DNA of 36,982 nt from an uncultured Phocaeicola sp. (GTDB taxonomy: Bacteria; Bacteroidota; Bacteroidia; Bacteroidales; Bacteroidaceae): NCBI GenBank assembly GCA_944320135.1, contig CALUGI010000033.1, forward strand, positions 1 through 36,982, read 5' to 3'. A program made the translations under genes and the position numbers. The notes below the pieces were generated by a model that worked only from the letters and a program-made list of their open reading frames with translations, made no database searches and had not been told where the DNA came from. Shown here one piece after another: positions 18,722 through 26,751 of this stretch (its first letter is position 1; each line of letters starts with the position of its first letter).

Positions 18722-20338
18722 TTAGAAGGCAACGGATTTCGCTTCGCCGCCTACTTCTTTGTATGTATTGTCGTTGACTGTCACGTTTTTCACGTTACGC
18801 ATCATCAGATTGTCTCCGCCTTCCTTCGTGACGATTTTCACGTTTTTGACAGACACTCCCTCCGCGCGGTTCAAGACGATGCCCTCTCCGGCATTGGTCA
18901 TGACGATATTTTCCATGCTGATGTTCCTCACGGGCATTTCCGGCAGGCCGTTGAAATAGATTGCGCGCCCCACGCCGTTCACCGTCACGTCTTTGATGAA
19001 GATATCCTTGAAAGCGGGAGTTTCTTCCGTCACCTCCGGGATGGAGACCTCCTGCGGAGTTGTCCCGTAGCCTTCCTCTCCCGGCCCTTTGCCCCCGTAA
19101 AAGAGGTCGAATATCAGCCCCTCGTTAGGGATGTTGATCATGTTTATCCGGCTGATGTGGATGTTTTCCACTACCCCGCCCCGTCCGCGCGTGCTCTTGA
19201 AGCGCAATCCTACGTCCGTACCGAGGAAAGTGCAGTTGTCCACAAAGACGTTTTTCACGCCGCCCGACATCTCGCTTCCCACCACGAAGCCTCCATGTCC
19301 GTGAAGCACGACATTATTCTTTATGACGACATTCTGGCAAGGCTCTCCGCGACGGCGGCCGTCTTCGTCCTTTCCTGATTTCAGGCAAATGCCGTCGTCG
19401 CCCGCATCAAACTGGCTGTTGATTACCAGCGCACGGTTGCACGACTCCAAGTCGAGCGCGTCGCCGTTCTGAGAATACCACGGATTGGAGACGCTTATGC
19501 GGTTGATGGTGACATCCTCGCACGACAGCGGATGCAGGCACCAGCTCGGAGAGTTCTTGAACGTCACCCCTTCGAGCAGCACCTTCTTGCATTTCACGAA
19601 ATTCAGCAGCACCGGACGCAGCCAGTCGCGTATGCTGTTCCACTCTTCCTCCGTGTCGATGCCTTCCGGCACGTTGAAGTTTTTGCAGGCCATCGCTCCT
19701 TTCAACGAGCCTTCGCTGGGATACCACGTGGTGCCCTTCGCATCGAGCACGCCTCCCGAAGCGACCAATTTCTTCCACTGCGAGGGAGTGAGCTTCCCCT
19801 GCTTGACAGGACGCCAAGTGTCGCCGTTCCCGTCGATAACGCCCTCGCCCGTAACGGCTATGTTCTCCGCATTCCGGGCAGAGATGGGAGCCTGGCAACG
19901 GCGCGTTTCCAACCCTTCGAACGAAGTCTCTACGATAGGATATTGCGTATGGTCGGCTGTGAAATAAAGCAGCGCGTTCCTTTCCAAATGGAGGTTGACG
20001 TTGCTCAAAATCTCGATGGGGCCGCTCAGCCAGATTCCCGCCGGAACGACTACCGTGCCGCCGCCTTTTTCAGACACTTCTCTGATAGCCGCGTTGATGG
20101 CCTCCGTGTTCAGCGTGACTCCGTCGGCCTTCGCTCCGAACTCGTCGACAAACCGGGAATAGTCGGGGAACACGGGTTGCTGCACCTTGTCCATCTTGAA
20201 AGGCAGCGAAGCGTAGAGTTCGTCGCTTGCAGGCGACTGGGCTTCGGCAGTCCGCTCGGACTGGGAAGCGCATCCCCACGACGATAGCGCAATGCCCGCA
20301 GCCAAAAACCATTGTTTCATTGTTGTCGGTTTCTTCAT
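18722..20338 (-). CDS. Glycoside hydrolase family 28 (polygalacturonase-like) lipoprotein
   Basis: A 538-residue beta-helix enzyme that hydrolyses galacturonic-acid linkages in pectin. The N-terminus is a lipoprotein signal (FLAAGIALSSWGC, Cys23); the start could also be Met7. After FGAKADGVTLNTEAINAAI (67-85), the usual opening of GH28 beta-helices, the active-site motifs appear in order: NGD (291-293), DAGDDG (311-316) with the two catalytic Asp, GHGG (347-350) and RFK (379-381), equivalent to the family's RIK. No SusC/SusD genes or carbohydrate sensor adjoin this pair, so it is not a full polysaccharide utilisation locus within this window. Confidence 0.93.
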   Translation of the reverse strand: MKKPTTMKQWFLAAGIALSSWGCASQSERTAEAQSPASDELYASLPFKMDKVQQPVFPDYSRFVDEFGAKADGVTLNTEAINAAIREVSEKGGGTVVVPAGIWLSGPIEILSNVNLHLERNALLYFTADHTQYPIVETSFEGLETRRCQAPISARNAENIAVTGEGVIDGNGDTWRPVKQGKLTPSQWKKLVASGGVLDAKGTTWYPSEGSLKGAMACKNFNVPEGIDTEEEWNSIRDWLRPVLLNFVKCKKVLLEGVTFKNSPSWCLHPLSCEDVTINRISVSNPWYSQNGDALDLESCNRALVINSQFDAGDDGICLKSGKDEDGRRRGEPCQNVVIKNNVVLHGHGGFVVGSEMSGGVKNVFVDNCTFLGTDVGLRFKSTRGRGGVVENIHISRINMINIPNEGLIFDLFYGGKGPGEEGYGTTPQEVSIPEVTEETPAFKDIFIKDVTVNGVGRAIYFNGLPEMPVRNISMENIVMTNAGEGIVLNRAEGVSVKNVKIVTKEGGDNLMMRNVKNVTVNDNTYKEVGGEAKSVAF

Positions 20339-20385
20339 GGTACTTTTTTATTGAATGATTAGAAATATTGCTGTTTCTCACGATA

Positions 20386-20393
20386 CAAAAGTA
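20386..20393 (-). promoter_or_regulatory. Bacteroidota -7 box (TACTTTTG) for the GH28-GH43 unit
   Basis: TACTTTTG on the minus strand fits TAnnTTTG and lies 47 nt before the GH28 start. No TTTG lies 19 nt upstream. Confidence 0.45.
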
Positions 20394-20459
20394 CGCCTTA
20401 CGAAACGATTTGATGTGAACTTTTTGGTTCAATAAGTGAAAAAACTGGGATTATTGCAT

Positions 20460-21050
20460 TTACAGGCGGTCGACATCGACGTATCCGTGCATCACCGCAT
20501 ACACGGCCAGCCCCGGAACCGACTTGATGCCCAACTTTTCCGTGATGTTCTTCCGGTGCGAGATGACGGTGGTCAGCCCGATATGCAGCCTGTCGGCAAT
20601 CTCTTTGTTGATAAGCCCTCTCGCCACAAGCACAAGCACTTCGATTTCTCTCGGCGTAAGCTCGTCCTTGCCGTTCGAGGCAGGCGAGGGCATCGGAGGG
20701 CGGGAGTGCCCGTGCCCTGTCCGGCGGAGGCGGACGATGGACTTCACCAACTGTTCTTGAGTCTGGGAGGTGTTGAGTGCAGGCACGCCGTTGAACAAGG
20801 GCTGTTCGCCGGAAGCGAGCACGATACACTTCGGCGTCCTTTCTAAAAAGAAGGCCGTGTGTTTGAAAAAGACGTTCGCCGACACGAAGTAATGCGCGTA
20901 CATGTCGGGGGTATCGTCAACCAAATCCTCGAAAGAGGGGAACGCGCGTATCACGGCATCCGGAATCAGCTCTTCCAGAATGGCCCGAAGGCCGAGCGCG
21001 GAAAGGGTGTTCGGATCGACAATGGCGATTTCGGGTGTGGAAGTCTCCAT
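20460..21050 (-). CDS. LuxR-type transcriptional regulator with degenerate receiver domain
   Basis: The start is set at 21050 (METSTPEIAIVDPN), one base after the upstream stop. The 196-residue protein has a receiver-like N-terminus (1-about 110) and a LuxR/NarL helix-turn-helix (about 130-190: ELTPREIEVLVLVARGL, INKEIADRLHIGLTTVISHRK). The acidic phosphorylation site that should end strand 3 (PDLVLLD in typical receivers) reads PDMYAHYFVSA, with no Asp, and only one acidic residue (VD) remains in the first loop. It is thus probably a phosphorylation-independent or ligand-controlled regulator. Last gene of a three-gene minus-strand run after the FAD oxidoreductase and the secreted unknown protein. 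Confidence 0.82.
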   Translation of the reverse strand: METSTPEIAIVDPNTLSALGLRAILEELIPDAVIRAFPSFEDLVDDTPDMYAHYFVSANVFFKHTAFFLERTPKCIVLASGEQPLFNGVPALNTSQTQEQLVKSIVRLRRTGHGHSRPPMPSPASNGKDELTPREIEVLVLVARGLINKEIADRLHIGLTTVISHRKNITEKLGIKSVPGLAVYAVMHGYVDVDRL

Positions 21051-21051
21051 G

Positions 21052-21807
21052 TCAAAACAGTTTTTTCGCGCGGATGATGCCTTCATAGTCAATCGGCTCG
21101 AACTTGTCGAACTCGTCTTCCAGTTCCGTTATCCGCCAGTTGAGCAGGTCGAACGCCCCGGCTTTGCTCTTTTCCACGTACAGCTCATACGACACGTCGC
21201 CGTCTTCCGACCGGCATTTCCAGACGTACACGCCTTTTTCCTCGCCAATAGGAAAGATTTCTATCGTCCGGAGACTCTTGTCCCAGCCGTTGTCCACCTG
21301 CAGGCGGTACGATTCGGACGTTTGCCCCGCGCGGACGATGCCGTAAGGCACCGACTCACCTGCATAGCGGGCGATGAAGAAAGGCTTCGCAATCTGCATC
21401 CACACCTTCCCCTCGCAGACGGTGTAAAGATAATACCGCCCTTGGAATTTGTAGAGGGGGAGGTAGACCCCGTTGAGCGCGGCGGGCAGGTCGGCGGACA
21501 AGGCGAATTTCCGACAGACGGCGTCTATCTGCGAAAGCATCCACGGCATGTCGAAATCCGCGTCGTAACTGCACCGCAAGAAGTCCTGATATGCGGAAGA
21601 ACGCCTGTCGGTCTCCACATACAGGCTGTGCGTGTAGCACTCCGACGGGTTCGGGCTTTTGTAGTATATCTTGCGGAGAAAGGTCGTGTCGTTCTCCACG
21701 AAGGGGCCTTCCTTCACCTCACAAGTGACTTGCGCCTGCACGGACACGCTTGAAAGCGCACACAGGCAGAATGCTGCAAGCAGGCAAAAAACGGTTCGTC
21801 TCATCAT
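21052..21807 (-). CDS. Secreted protein of unknown function
   Basis: A 251-residue protein with a signal peptide (MMRRTVFCLLAAFCLCALSSVSVQAQ, cleavage near residue 26). The mature part is rich in aromatic residues (KFQGRYYLYTVCEGKVWMQIAKPFFIARYAG) and looks like a beta-sheet protein, with a helical C-terminus (LLNWRITELEDEFDKFEPIDYEGIIRAKKLF). I do not recognise a family. It lies 24 nt after the FAD oxidoreductase and one base before the LuxR-type gene, so the three are probably co-transcribed; a regulatory link between this periplasmic protein and the LuxR-type protein is possible but unproven. Confidence 0.7.
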   Translation of the reverse strand: MMRRTVFCLLAAFCLCALSSVSVQAQVTCEVKEGPFVENDTTFLRKIYYKSPNPSECYTHSLYVETDRRSSAYQDFLRCSYDADFDMPWMLSQIDAVCRKFALSADLPAALNGVYLPLYKFQGRYYLYTVCEGKVWMQIAKPFFIARYAGESVPYGIVRAGQTSESYRLQVDNGWDKSLRTIEIFPIGEEKGVYVWKCRSEDGDVSYELYVEKSKAGAFDLLNWRITELEDEFDKFEPIDYEGIIRAKKLF

Positions 21808-21831
21808 TTTATGCTGTTTAATAATCCTCTT

Positions 21832-23472
21832 TCATCCATTTGCGGCGAGATACGCACACGCCGCCTCCGCGCAACGTTCTCCGTCTATCGCCGCCGAGAC
21901 GATGCCTCCGGCATATCCCGCCCCTTCTCCGCACGGGAACAAGCCCTCTATCGCCACGTGCTGCAAGGTGTCGGGACGGCGCACAATCCGCACGGGGGCA
22001 GACGAGCGGGTCTCCACGGCAATCATCACCGCATCGTTGGTCAGGAAGCCGAGCGAAGCCTTGCCGAAAAGCTGGAAAGCCTTCCCTATCCGCTCGCCGA
22101 TGAAGGGAGGAAGCCAGAAGTGCAGCGGCGACGACACCAGACCGGGGCTGTAGGACGTTTCCGGCAGGTCGTAGCTGAGCTTGCGGCGGGTGAAGTCGGC
22201 CATGCGCTGTGCGGGAGCCGTCTGCCGCATGTTGCCCTGCTGCCAGCACACCTGCTCCAATTTCTCCTGAAAGCGCATCATGGCAAGGGGATGGATGCCG
22301 TCCGAAGGGGTCTGCATGAGGCGTTCGGTCTGCGCTTCCGCCGAATTTTCGAAGGCTTCGGCCTGCACTTGCAGCGCCGGGTCGAGCAGGTCGTCCGGAC
22401 GAAGCTCGACCACCATGCCCGCGTTGCTCCACTTCGTGCCCCGGTTGCTGGGGCTCATCCCGTTCACCACCAACTGATGGGGGCCGCTGGCCGCCGGCAC
22501 CACGAAACCGCCGGGACACATGCAGAAACTGTACACCCCGCGTCCGCCTACCTGCTGCACGAAGCTGTATTCCGCCGGGGGCAAATAGTTGCCCCGCCCG
22601 TTCTTGTTGTGGTATTGTATCTGGTCGATCAGCTTTGCCGGATGCTCCAGACGAACGCCCGCCGCGATGCCTTTCGCCTCTATCGCCACGCCGTGGGCGT
22701 AAAGCCAGCGGTAGACGTCGCGCGCCGAGTGGCCCGTGGCAAGAATCACCGGCCCCCGGAGGGTTTCTCCCCGATTCGTTTCAATGCCCACGGCCTTGTT
22801 TCCTTCAATCAGCAGCGCGTCCATGCGGGTTTCGAAGCGCACCTCCCCGCCGCAGGCCAGTATTGTTTCGCGCATGTTCTCGATAACTCCCGGCAGCTTG
22901 TCGGTGCCGATGTGGGGATGCGCGTCGGCCAAAATGGAAGGACTGGCCCCGTGCTGGCAAAACACGCTGAGGATTTTTTCCACGCTGCCCCGCTTCTTGC
23001 TCCGGGTATACAGCTTTCCGTCGGAATACGCGCCCGCTCCCCCTTCGCCGAAGCTGTAGTTCGACTCCGGGTCTACCTTGTGCTCGCGGCTGATGCGCGC
23101 CAAGTCCGCCTTGCGTTCGCGGACGTTCTTCCCGCGCTCCACCACAACAGGACGAAATCCTAACTCAATGAGTTTCAAAGCCGCAAACAGTCCGCCGGGG
23201 CCCGCGCCGACCACGATGACGGACGGCTTGCCCTCCACGTTCGGATAGTCGGTGCGCACGAACTCGTCGTCCGCAGGCTGCTCGTTGACGAACACCCTCA
23301 CCTTCAGGTTGACGAAGATGACGCGCTGTCTCGCGTCGATGCTCCGCCTCAACACCCGGACGGCTTGGACAGTGCGCACGTCAAGCCCCTTCTCGCGGCT
23401 GATATATTGCTTCAGCGACTGCTCGCTGGCCGCCTGTTCGGGCAGCACTCTTAGCTGGTATTCCTGTATCAT
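21832..23472 (-). CDS. FAD-dependent oxidoreductase (uncharacterised dehydrogenase family)
   Basis: A 546-residue flavoprotein. After an N-terminal ferredoxin-like/alpha-beta extension (1-about 95) comes the dinucleotide-binding motif VIVVGAGPGGLFAALKLIELG with the acidic end at VVVERGK, then a second conserved block NYSFGEGGAGAYSDGKLYTR, the ATGHSARDVYRWL segment and a C-terminal FAD-contact region (GLFPCGEGAGYAGGIVSAAIDGERCAEAA). These are features of the large predicted FAD-dependent dehydrogenase family found across bacteria, whose substrate is unknown. Cytoplasmic. It leads a three-gene run; a TATCTTTG box lies at 23499-23506. Confidence 0.88.
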   Translation of the reverse strand: MIQEYQLRVLPEQAASEQSLKQYISREKGLDVRTVQAVRVLRRSIDARQRVIFVNLKVRVFVNEQPADDEFVRTDYPNVEGKPSVIVVGAGPGGLFAALKLIELGFRPVVVERGKNVRERKADLARISREHKVDPESNYSFGEGGAGAYSDGKLYTRSKKRGSVEKILSVFCQHGASPSILADAHPHIGTDKLPGVIENMRETILACGGEVRFETRMDALLIEGNKAVGIETNRGETLRGPVILATGHSARDVYRWLYAHGVAIEAKGIAAGVRLEHPAKLIDQIQYHNKNGRGNYLPPAEYSFVQQVGGRGVYSFCMCPGGFVVPAASGPHQLVVNGMSPSNRGTKWSNAGMVVELRPDDLLDPALQVQAEAFENSAEAQTERLMQTPSDGIHPLAMMRFQEKLEQVCWQQGNMRQTAPAQRMADFTRRKLSYDLPETSYSPGLVSSPLHFWLPPFIGERIGKAFQLFGKASLGFLTNDAVMIAVETRSSAPVRIVRRPDTLQHVAIEGLFPCGEGAGYAGGIVSAAIDGERCAEAACAYLAANG

Positions 23473-23498
23473 GGCAATCTTGCGTTTCTGTTAACCCA

Positions 23499-23506
23499 CA
23501 AAGATA
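23499..23506 (-). promoter_or_regulatory. Bacteroidota -7 box (TATCTTTG) for the FAD oxidoreductase operon
   Basis: TATCTTTG on the minus strand lies 26 nt upstream of the start codon and fits TAnnTTTG. No matching TTTG at 19 nt. Confidence 0.5.
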
Positions 23507-23907
23507 GTGAAACCGCACTGCGTAAATGAGGACTTACGGCGACTTTTCAAGTTAAAAAAACATAATACCGGACAAGAACCAAAAGTGGACCAAACATCCT
23601 TCTGACAAACAGCGCGTTAAACCCTCTTTCGGACCAACAGCGGACCAACGCGAAAAGGCTTACCTTATTATTATATATAAAATAAAAAAAATATCCCCCT
23701 ACCCCCTTAAATTTTCCGGTCTGCAAACAGGATTTCCGACTTTTCCGCATCTCCCGGACAGGAAAAGACGAAAAACAGAAAAGGGGCGGATACATTAATA
23801 AAAAAAGGCGGAACTTCCCTCCGAATGCGAACGCTTTTTCTCGAAAGACCACCGCAAAAACGCACGGCCGCAAGCGGGTTAAATATCATTAAAAAGCGCA
23901 GCAATCT
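23507..23907. other. Gene-free AT-rich spacer with imperfect GGACCAA repeats
   Basis: About 400 bases between two divergent transcripts. Two adjacent 11-nt copies beginning GGACCAAC (23631-23641 and 23642-23652) and a related GGACCAAAC at 23587 stand out, followed by an A/T run (about 23664-23692). The longest open frame here (23547-23873, minus) has unusual composition and no recognisable domain; I do not count it as a gene. Confidence 0.5.
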
Positions 23908-23938
23908 TTTGAGCGGCTGCGCTAATTTAATAATTTTG
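23908..23938 (+). promoter_or_regulatory. Textbook Bacteroidota promoter of the peptide/PI-PLC-like unit
   Basis: TTTG at 23908-23911 and TAATTTTG at 23931-23938 are separated by exactly 19 nt, the full consensus TTTG-N19-TAnnTTTG. Transcription would start near 23944, about 40 nt before the small-peptide start codon. It is the best promoter match in the window. Confidence 0.8.
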
Positions 23939-23983
23939 CCGCAAAAACAGAAAAAAGGATAAAGTCTCAAAACAAAAGCAATC

Positions 23984-24181
23984 ATGAAAATGGAAATGAA
24001 AGAGAAAGAAAGCTATGAAAAACCGTCCGTCACAGTGGTACAGACGGAAATGCCGGATGTGATTATGGCCTCTGAGCCGGGAGGGGGAGTCATCGAAGGG
24101 CAAAACCCCGGCGGAGATTACGAAGGAGGCTGGGACGACGAGCCCAACTCACTGTCGTTCAGAAGCGGAAGGCAGTTCTAA
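23984..24181 (+). CDS. Small protein with Y-x-x-P motif and Gly/Asp-rich tail
   Basis: A 65-residue protein with no signal peptide or membrane segment. It has a charged start (MKMEMKEKE), a conserved-looking core SYEKPSVTVVQTEMPDVIMAS and a tail rich in Gly, Pro, Asp and Glu (EPGGGVIEG, GGDYEGGWDDEPN). Small Bacteroidota proteins with a Y-x-x-P-x-(I/V)-x-V-V core followed by a short tail are common next to surface-protein genes; none has an assigned role that I know of. It has the best promoter in the window directly upstream, and the fimbrillin/PI-PLC-like lipoprotein gene begins about 30 nt downstream, so the two should be co-transcribed. Starts at 23990 or 23996 are also possible. Confidence 0.7.
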   Translation: MKMEMKEKESYEKPSVTVVQTEMPDVIMASEPGGGVIEGQNPGGDYEGGWDDEPNSLSFRSGRQF

Positions 24182-24208
24182 TCTATTTTTAAACGGAAAT
24201 AAAAACAA

Positions 24209-26593
24209 ATGCCAATGATGAAAAACAAATTGACACTCGTATTGGCGGCAACCGCAGCAGCCTTTGCCGGATGCCAGGACGAACTGATTGAAACGGGGAA
24301 CGAAAAGACAACGGAAGCTGTAGCCAACGAAGTGATATTCGGCCCGGCGGAAGCTCCGTCGTTTGCCGACAACGATACGCCGGAGTCGCGCACGGCCTAC
24401 GGACAGGGCTACGCGCAAGACGGAAAATGGTACTGCGACATCGATTGGGTATACGGCGACGAGGTGCGCGTGTACTGCGCCCAAGCCACTTCTCCCGCAA
24501 AGAAAAGCGCCGACTACCGCATCGTGTGGGACGGCGGACAGAAAGGTGACGTGTATGCCGAGGAAGGCCCTGCAGCGATGGAGAAAACGGGCGAACCGCT
24601 CATCTGGGGAAACGAAAATGTGGAACACACATTCTATGCTTTCTACCCGGCTTCGCTCGTGCAGGAAACCGCCAATCCGGAGAAAGGCGTAATCAAGGGG
24701 AGCATTCCCAACACGCAAACTATCAGCTGGACGCAGGACGCTGAGGGCAATTGGGCAGGCGCGCCCGATATGAAGTATGCGTTCATGCGCGCAGAAGAGA
24801 CTGTGGCGGCCGAAAACGTGGGCGAGCCTGTCACCCTGCACTTCAAGCCGCTCACCACGGCCGTGCAGATTGTCGTCACAGCTGCCGAAACCATGAACGA
24901 ACCTGCGTTGCTCTCGTCAATCAACATACTGGCCCAAGACAAGGCCGGCACCCGCCGTCAAGCCGTATGCGGCGACTTCGAGATGGATTTGAGCACAGGA
25001 ACCGTGACGCTCGGAGCGAACGACCAGACAAACAACTACCAGATTACCGTCGATGCCCGCCAGAAGGATTCCGAAGGCAACCTGCAGCCTATCGAAGTGG
25101 CGCCGGGCAAGTCGGTGTCGTTCACCATATTCCTGCTTCCGGGCGCGGACAATGAGGGCAACCGCACGCTCCGCGACCTGCAAGTCCGGGTGCCTGGCTT
25201 CGGCGTGGGGTCGGCCCGAATCAGCTACAACGACGGCATCAACATCGAAGTGGGCACGGTCAACCGCCTCCGCCTGCCCGGATACACTCCGGGAAAGGGC
25301 GCGAACCGCTGGATGTCCGGCATCGACAACGACGTACAAATATCGCAAGTGTCCATACCGGGGAGCGTGAATGCCTTCACACGCGACATCCTTCCGAACT
25401 ATTCTTACTCGCAAGGCAATGAAATGGACGTGACGCAATGGCAAAGCGTGACCGATCAGTTCAATGCAGGGGTACGGGCTTTTGAGATAGCTACCGACCT
25501 GTATAATGCAAACACGGATTGGGGAAACAGAAAACTTATCCTCACCGCAGGAGAAGAAGACACAGGAGGCGGCTACGACTTGGAACATGCACTGAAAAAC
25601 CTCGCCACACTGGTAGCAACCAACCCAAGCGAGTTTGCTGTAATCATGCCATATTATGATCCGCGAAGCGGGTCTAACGTAAAAAGATGGGCACAAACGC
25701 TTCATGACTACCTGACACACATAACAATCTCCGGAGTAGAGATAGCTCCTTTCGACGGCAAGATGAAGATGCGTGACGCAAGAGGAAAAATCCTCGTGCT
25801 TACCCGCTATGCAGGAAGCCAAGACGATATGGCCGATGCGTTCACAGGCACCAACGAATACGAAGAAATTCTAAGATACACGTCGGCGGTATTCGATTGG
25901 GATTTGGACCGCGACAGATGGTACAAGCGGGGGTATGATGTCTCAAACGGCTCCAATTGGAATCAGGTGGACGGCAAGCAACAATGGCAATGGAAGGGTA
26001 AAAAGAATCCCGGAAGCGGCAGCTACATAAAAGCCAACTGGACGTTTGAAGCGTCAGACAAATTTAAGATCATTACCTACTACGTTTACGATTGGGAGCG
26101 CGTATGCGAGCACGAAGGATACTACACACATGCATATCACGCCACAAACGTTTCCAGCAGAACCTATTGGTACGAATCGAAAACGGAGAAGATAAACGGC
26201 ACGGAAGCGTTCATGCGCGATGCCATGTCGGAACTGAAAAATGATTTGTCGGGCAATTCTATGTACATCAACTCACTCAGAGGGTACTATATCGCCAGTG
26301 TTTCGGGAGGATTGTCCGGGCAATCTTGGGTTGGACTTTTGAATGTAGAATCCGACGCAGGCCGCCACGGAAACATCCCCCCGTATGCGCGCGACATCAA
26401 CCAGGCGATTTACAACTACATCCTGAACACCGAATACGACGACAGAGGCCCGTTGGGCATCGTTCTGATGAACTATGCCGGAACAGGCACGGAGAGCGGA
26501 CTTGCCGGCATGGACATGCACGGCGACGACCTCCTGCAAGCTGTCATCGACAACAACTTCCGCTTCCTGCTCAACACTGGCGGAGCGGAATGA
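24209..26593 (+). CDS. Lipoprotein with fimbrillin-like N-terminus and catalytically degenerate PI-PLC-like domain
   Basis: A 794-residue lipoprotein (starts at Met3 or Met4 are possible). The signal ends in AAAFAGC (Cys22). Residues about 35-360 resemble the fimbrillin/Mfa-like domain (ESRTAYGQ, YAFYPAS, LHFKPLTTAVQIVV, INIEVGTVNRLRL). Residues about 366-790 align with bacterial phosphatidylinositol-specific phospholipase C: RWMSGIDNDVQISQVSIPG, QFNAGVRAFEI, DARGKILVLTRYAGS (523-537), and MYINSLRGYYIASVSGG. The catalytic positions of the Bacillus enzyme are all changed: His32 to Val387, Asp33 to Asn388, Arg69 to Ala428, His82 to Ala447, Asp274 to Asn755. It is therefore probably a binding or structural protein on the cell surface rather than a lipase. 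The alignment was made by eye. Confidence 0.8.
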   Translation: MPMMKNKLTLVLAATAAAFAGCQDELIETGNEKTTEAVANEVIFGPAEAPSFADNDTPESRTAYGQGYAQDGKWYCDIDWVYGDEVRVYCAQATSPAKKSADYRIVWDGGQKGDVYAEEGPAAMEKTGEPLIWGNENVEHTFYAFYPASLVQETANPEKGVIKGSIPNTQTISWTQDAEGNWAGAPDMKYAFMRAEETVAAENVGEPVTLHFKPLTTAVQIVVTAAETMNEPALLSSINILAQDKAGTRRQAVCGDFEMDLSTGTVTLGANDQTNNYQITVDARQKDSEGNLQPIEVAPGKSVSFTIFLLPGADNEGNRTLRDLQVRVPGFGVGSARISYNDGINIEVGTVNRLRLPGYTPGKGANRWMSGIDNDVQISQVSIPGSVNAFTRDILPNYSYSQGNEMDVTQWQSVTDQFNAGVRAFEIATDLYNANTDWGNRKLILTAGEEDTGGGYDLEHALKNLATLVATNPSEFAVIMPYYDPRSGSNVKRWAQTLHDYLTHITISGVEIAPFDGKMKMRDARGKILVLTRYAGSQDDMADAFTGTNEYEEILRYTSAVFDWDLDRDRWYKRGYDVSNGSNWNQVDGKQQWQWKGKKNPGSGSYIKANWTFEASDKFKIITYYVYDWERVCEHEGYYTHAYHATNVSSRTYWYESKTEKINGTEAFMRDAMSELKNDLSGNSMYINSLRGYYIASVSGGLSGQSWVGLLNVESDAGRHGNIPPYARDINQAIYNYILNTEYDDRGPLGIVLMNYAGTGTESGLAGMDMHGDDLLQAVIDNNFRFLLNTGGAE

Positions 26594-26619
26594 TTTCACT
26601 AACAATCTAACTTTCAGGA

Positions 26620-26651
26620 AAGGATGTGTCGCGAGACACGTCCTTTTCTTT
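26620..26651 (+). terminator. Terminator after the PI-PLC-like gene
   Basis: An 11-bp stem with one G-T pair (26620-26630 with 26635-26645) and a GCGA loop is followed by a T-rich run (TTCTTTTTCC). It lies 26 nt past the stop codon. Confidence 0.8.
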
Positions 26652-26671
26652 TTCCGCCGCCCTCTTATGAA

Positions 26672-26703
26672 ACAAACGCCGCCGCATCCTTTCCCGGACG
26701 CGG
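26672..26703. repeat. GC-rich hairpin
   Basis: A roughly 10-bp inverted repeat (CGCCGCCGC ... GCGGCGGCG, about 26672-26703) just after the terminator. It has no T-run on either side and no known function. Confidence 0.4.
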
Positions 26704-26751
26704 CGGCGTCATTCCAAGAACAATCATAAATCCGGCACACGGTTTCCTCAC

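Noticed and set aside
23547-23873. A 108-residue minus-strand protein in the AT-rich spacer
   Set aside because: It contains low-complexity F/R/K-rich sequence without a domain, and overlaps the repeat tract; no conserved features are seen.
23984-24181. The small protein as a lasso-peptide or other RiPP precursor
   Set aside because: No maturation protease, cyclase or exporter gene is nearby; kept only as an open possibility in the findings.
24917-25822. A 301-residue minus-strand frame inside the PI-PLC-like gene
   Set aside because: It is a complementary-frame shadow of the lipoprotein, rich in Arg, His and Val.
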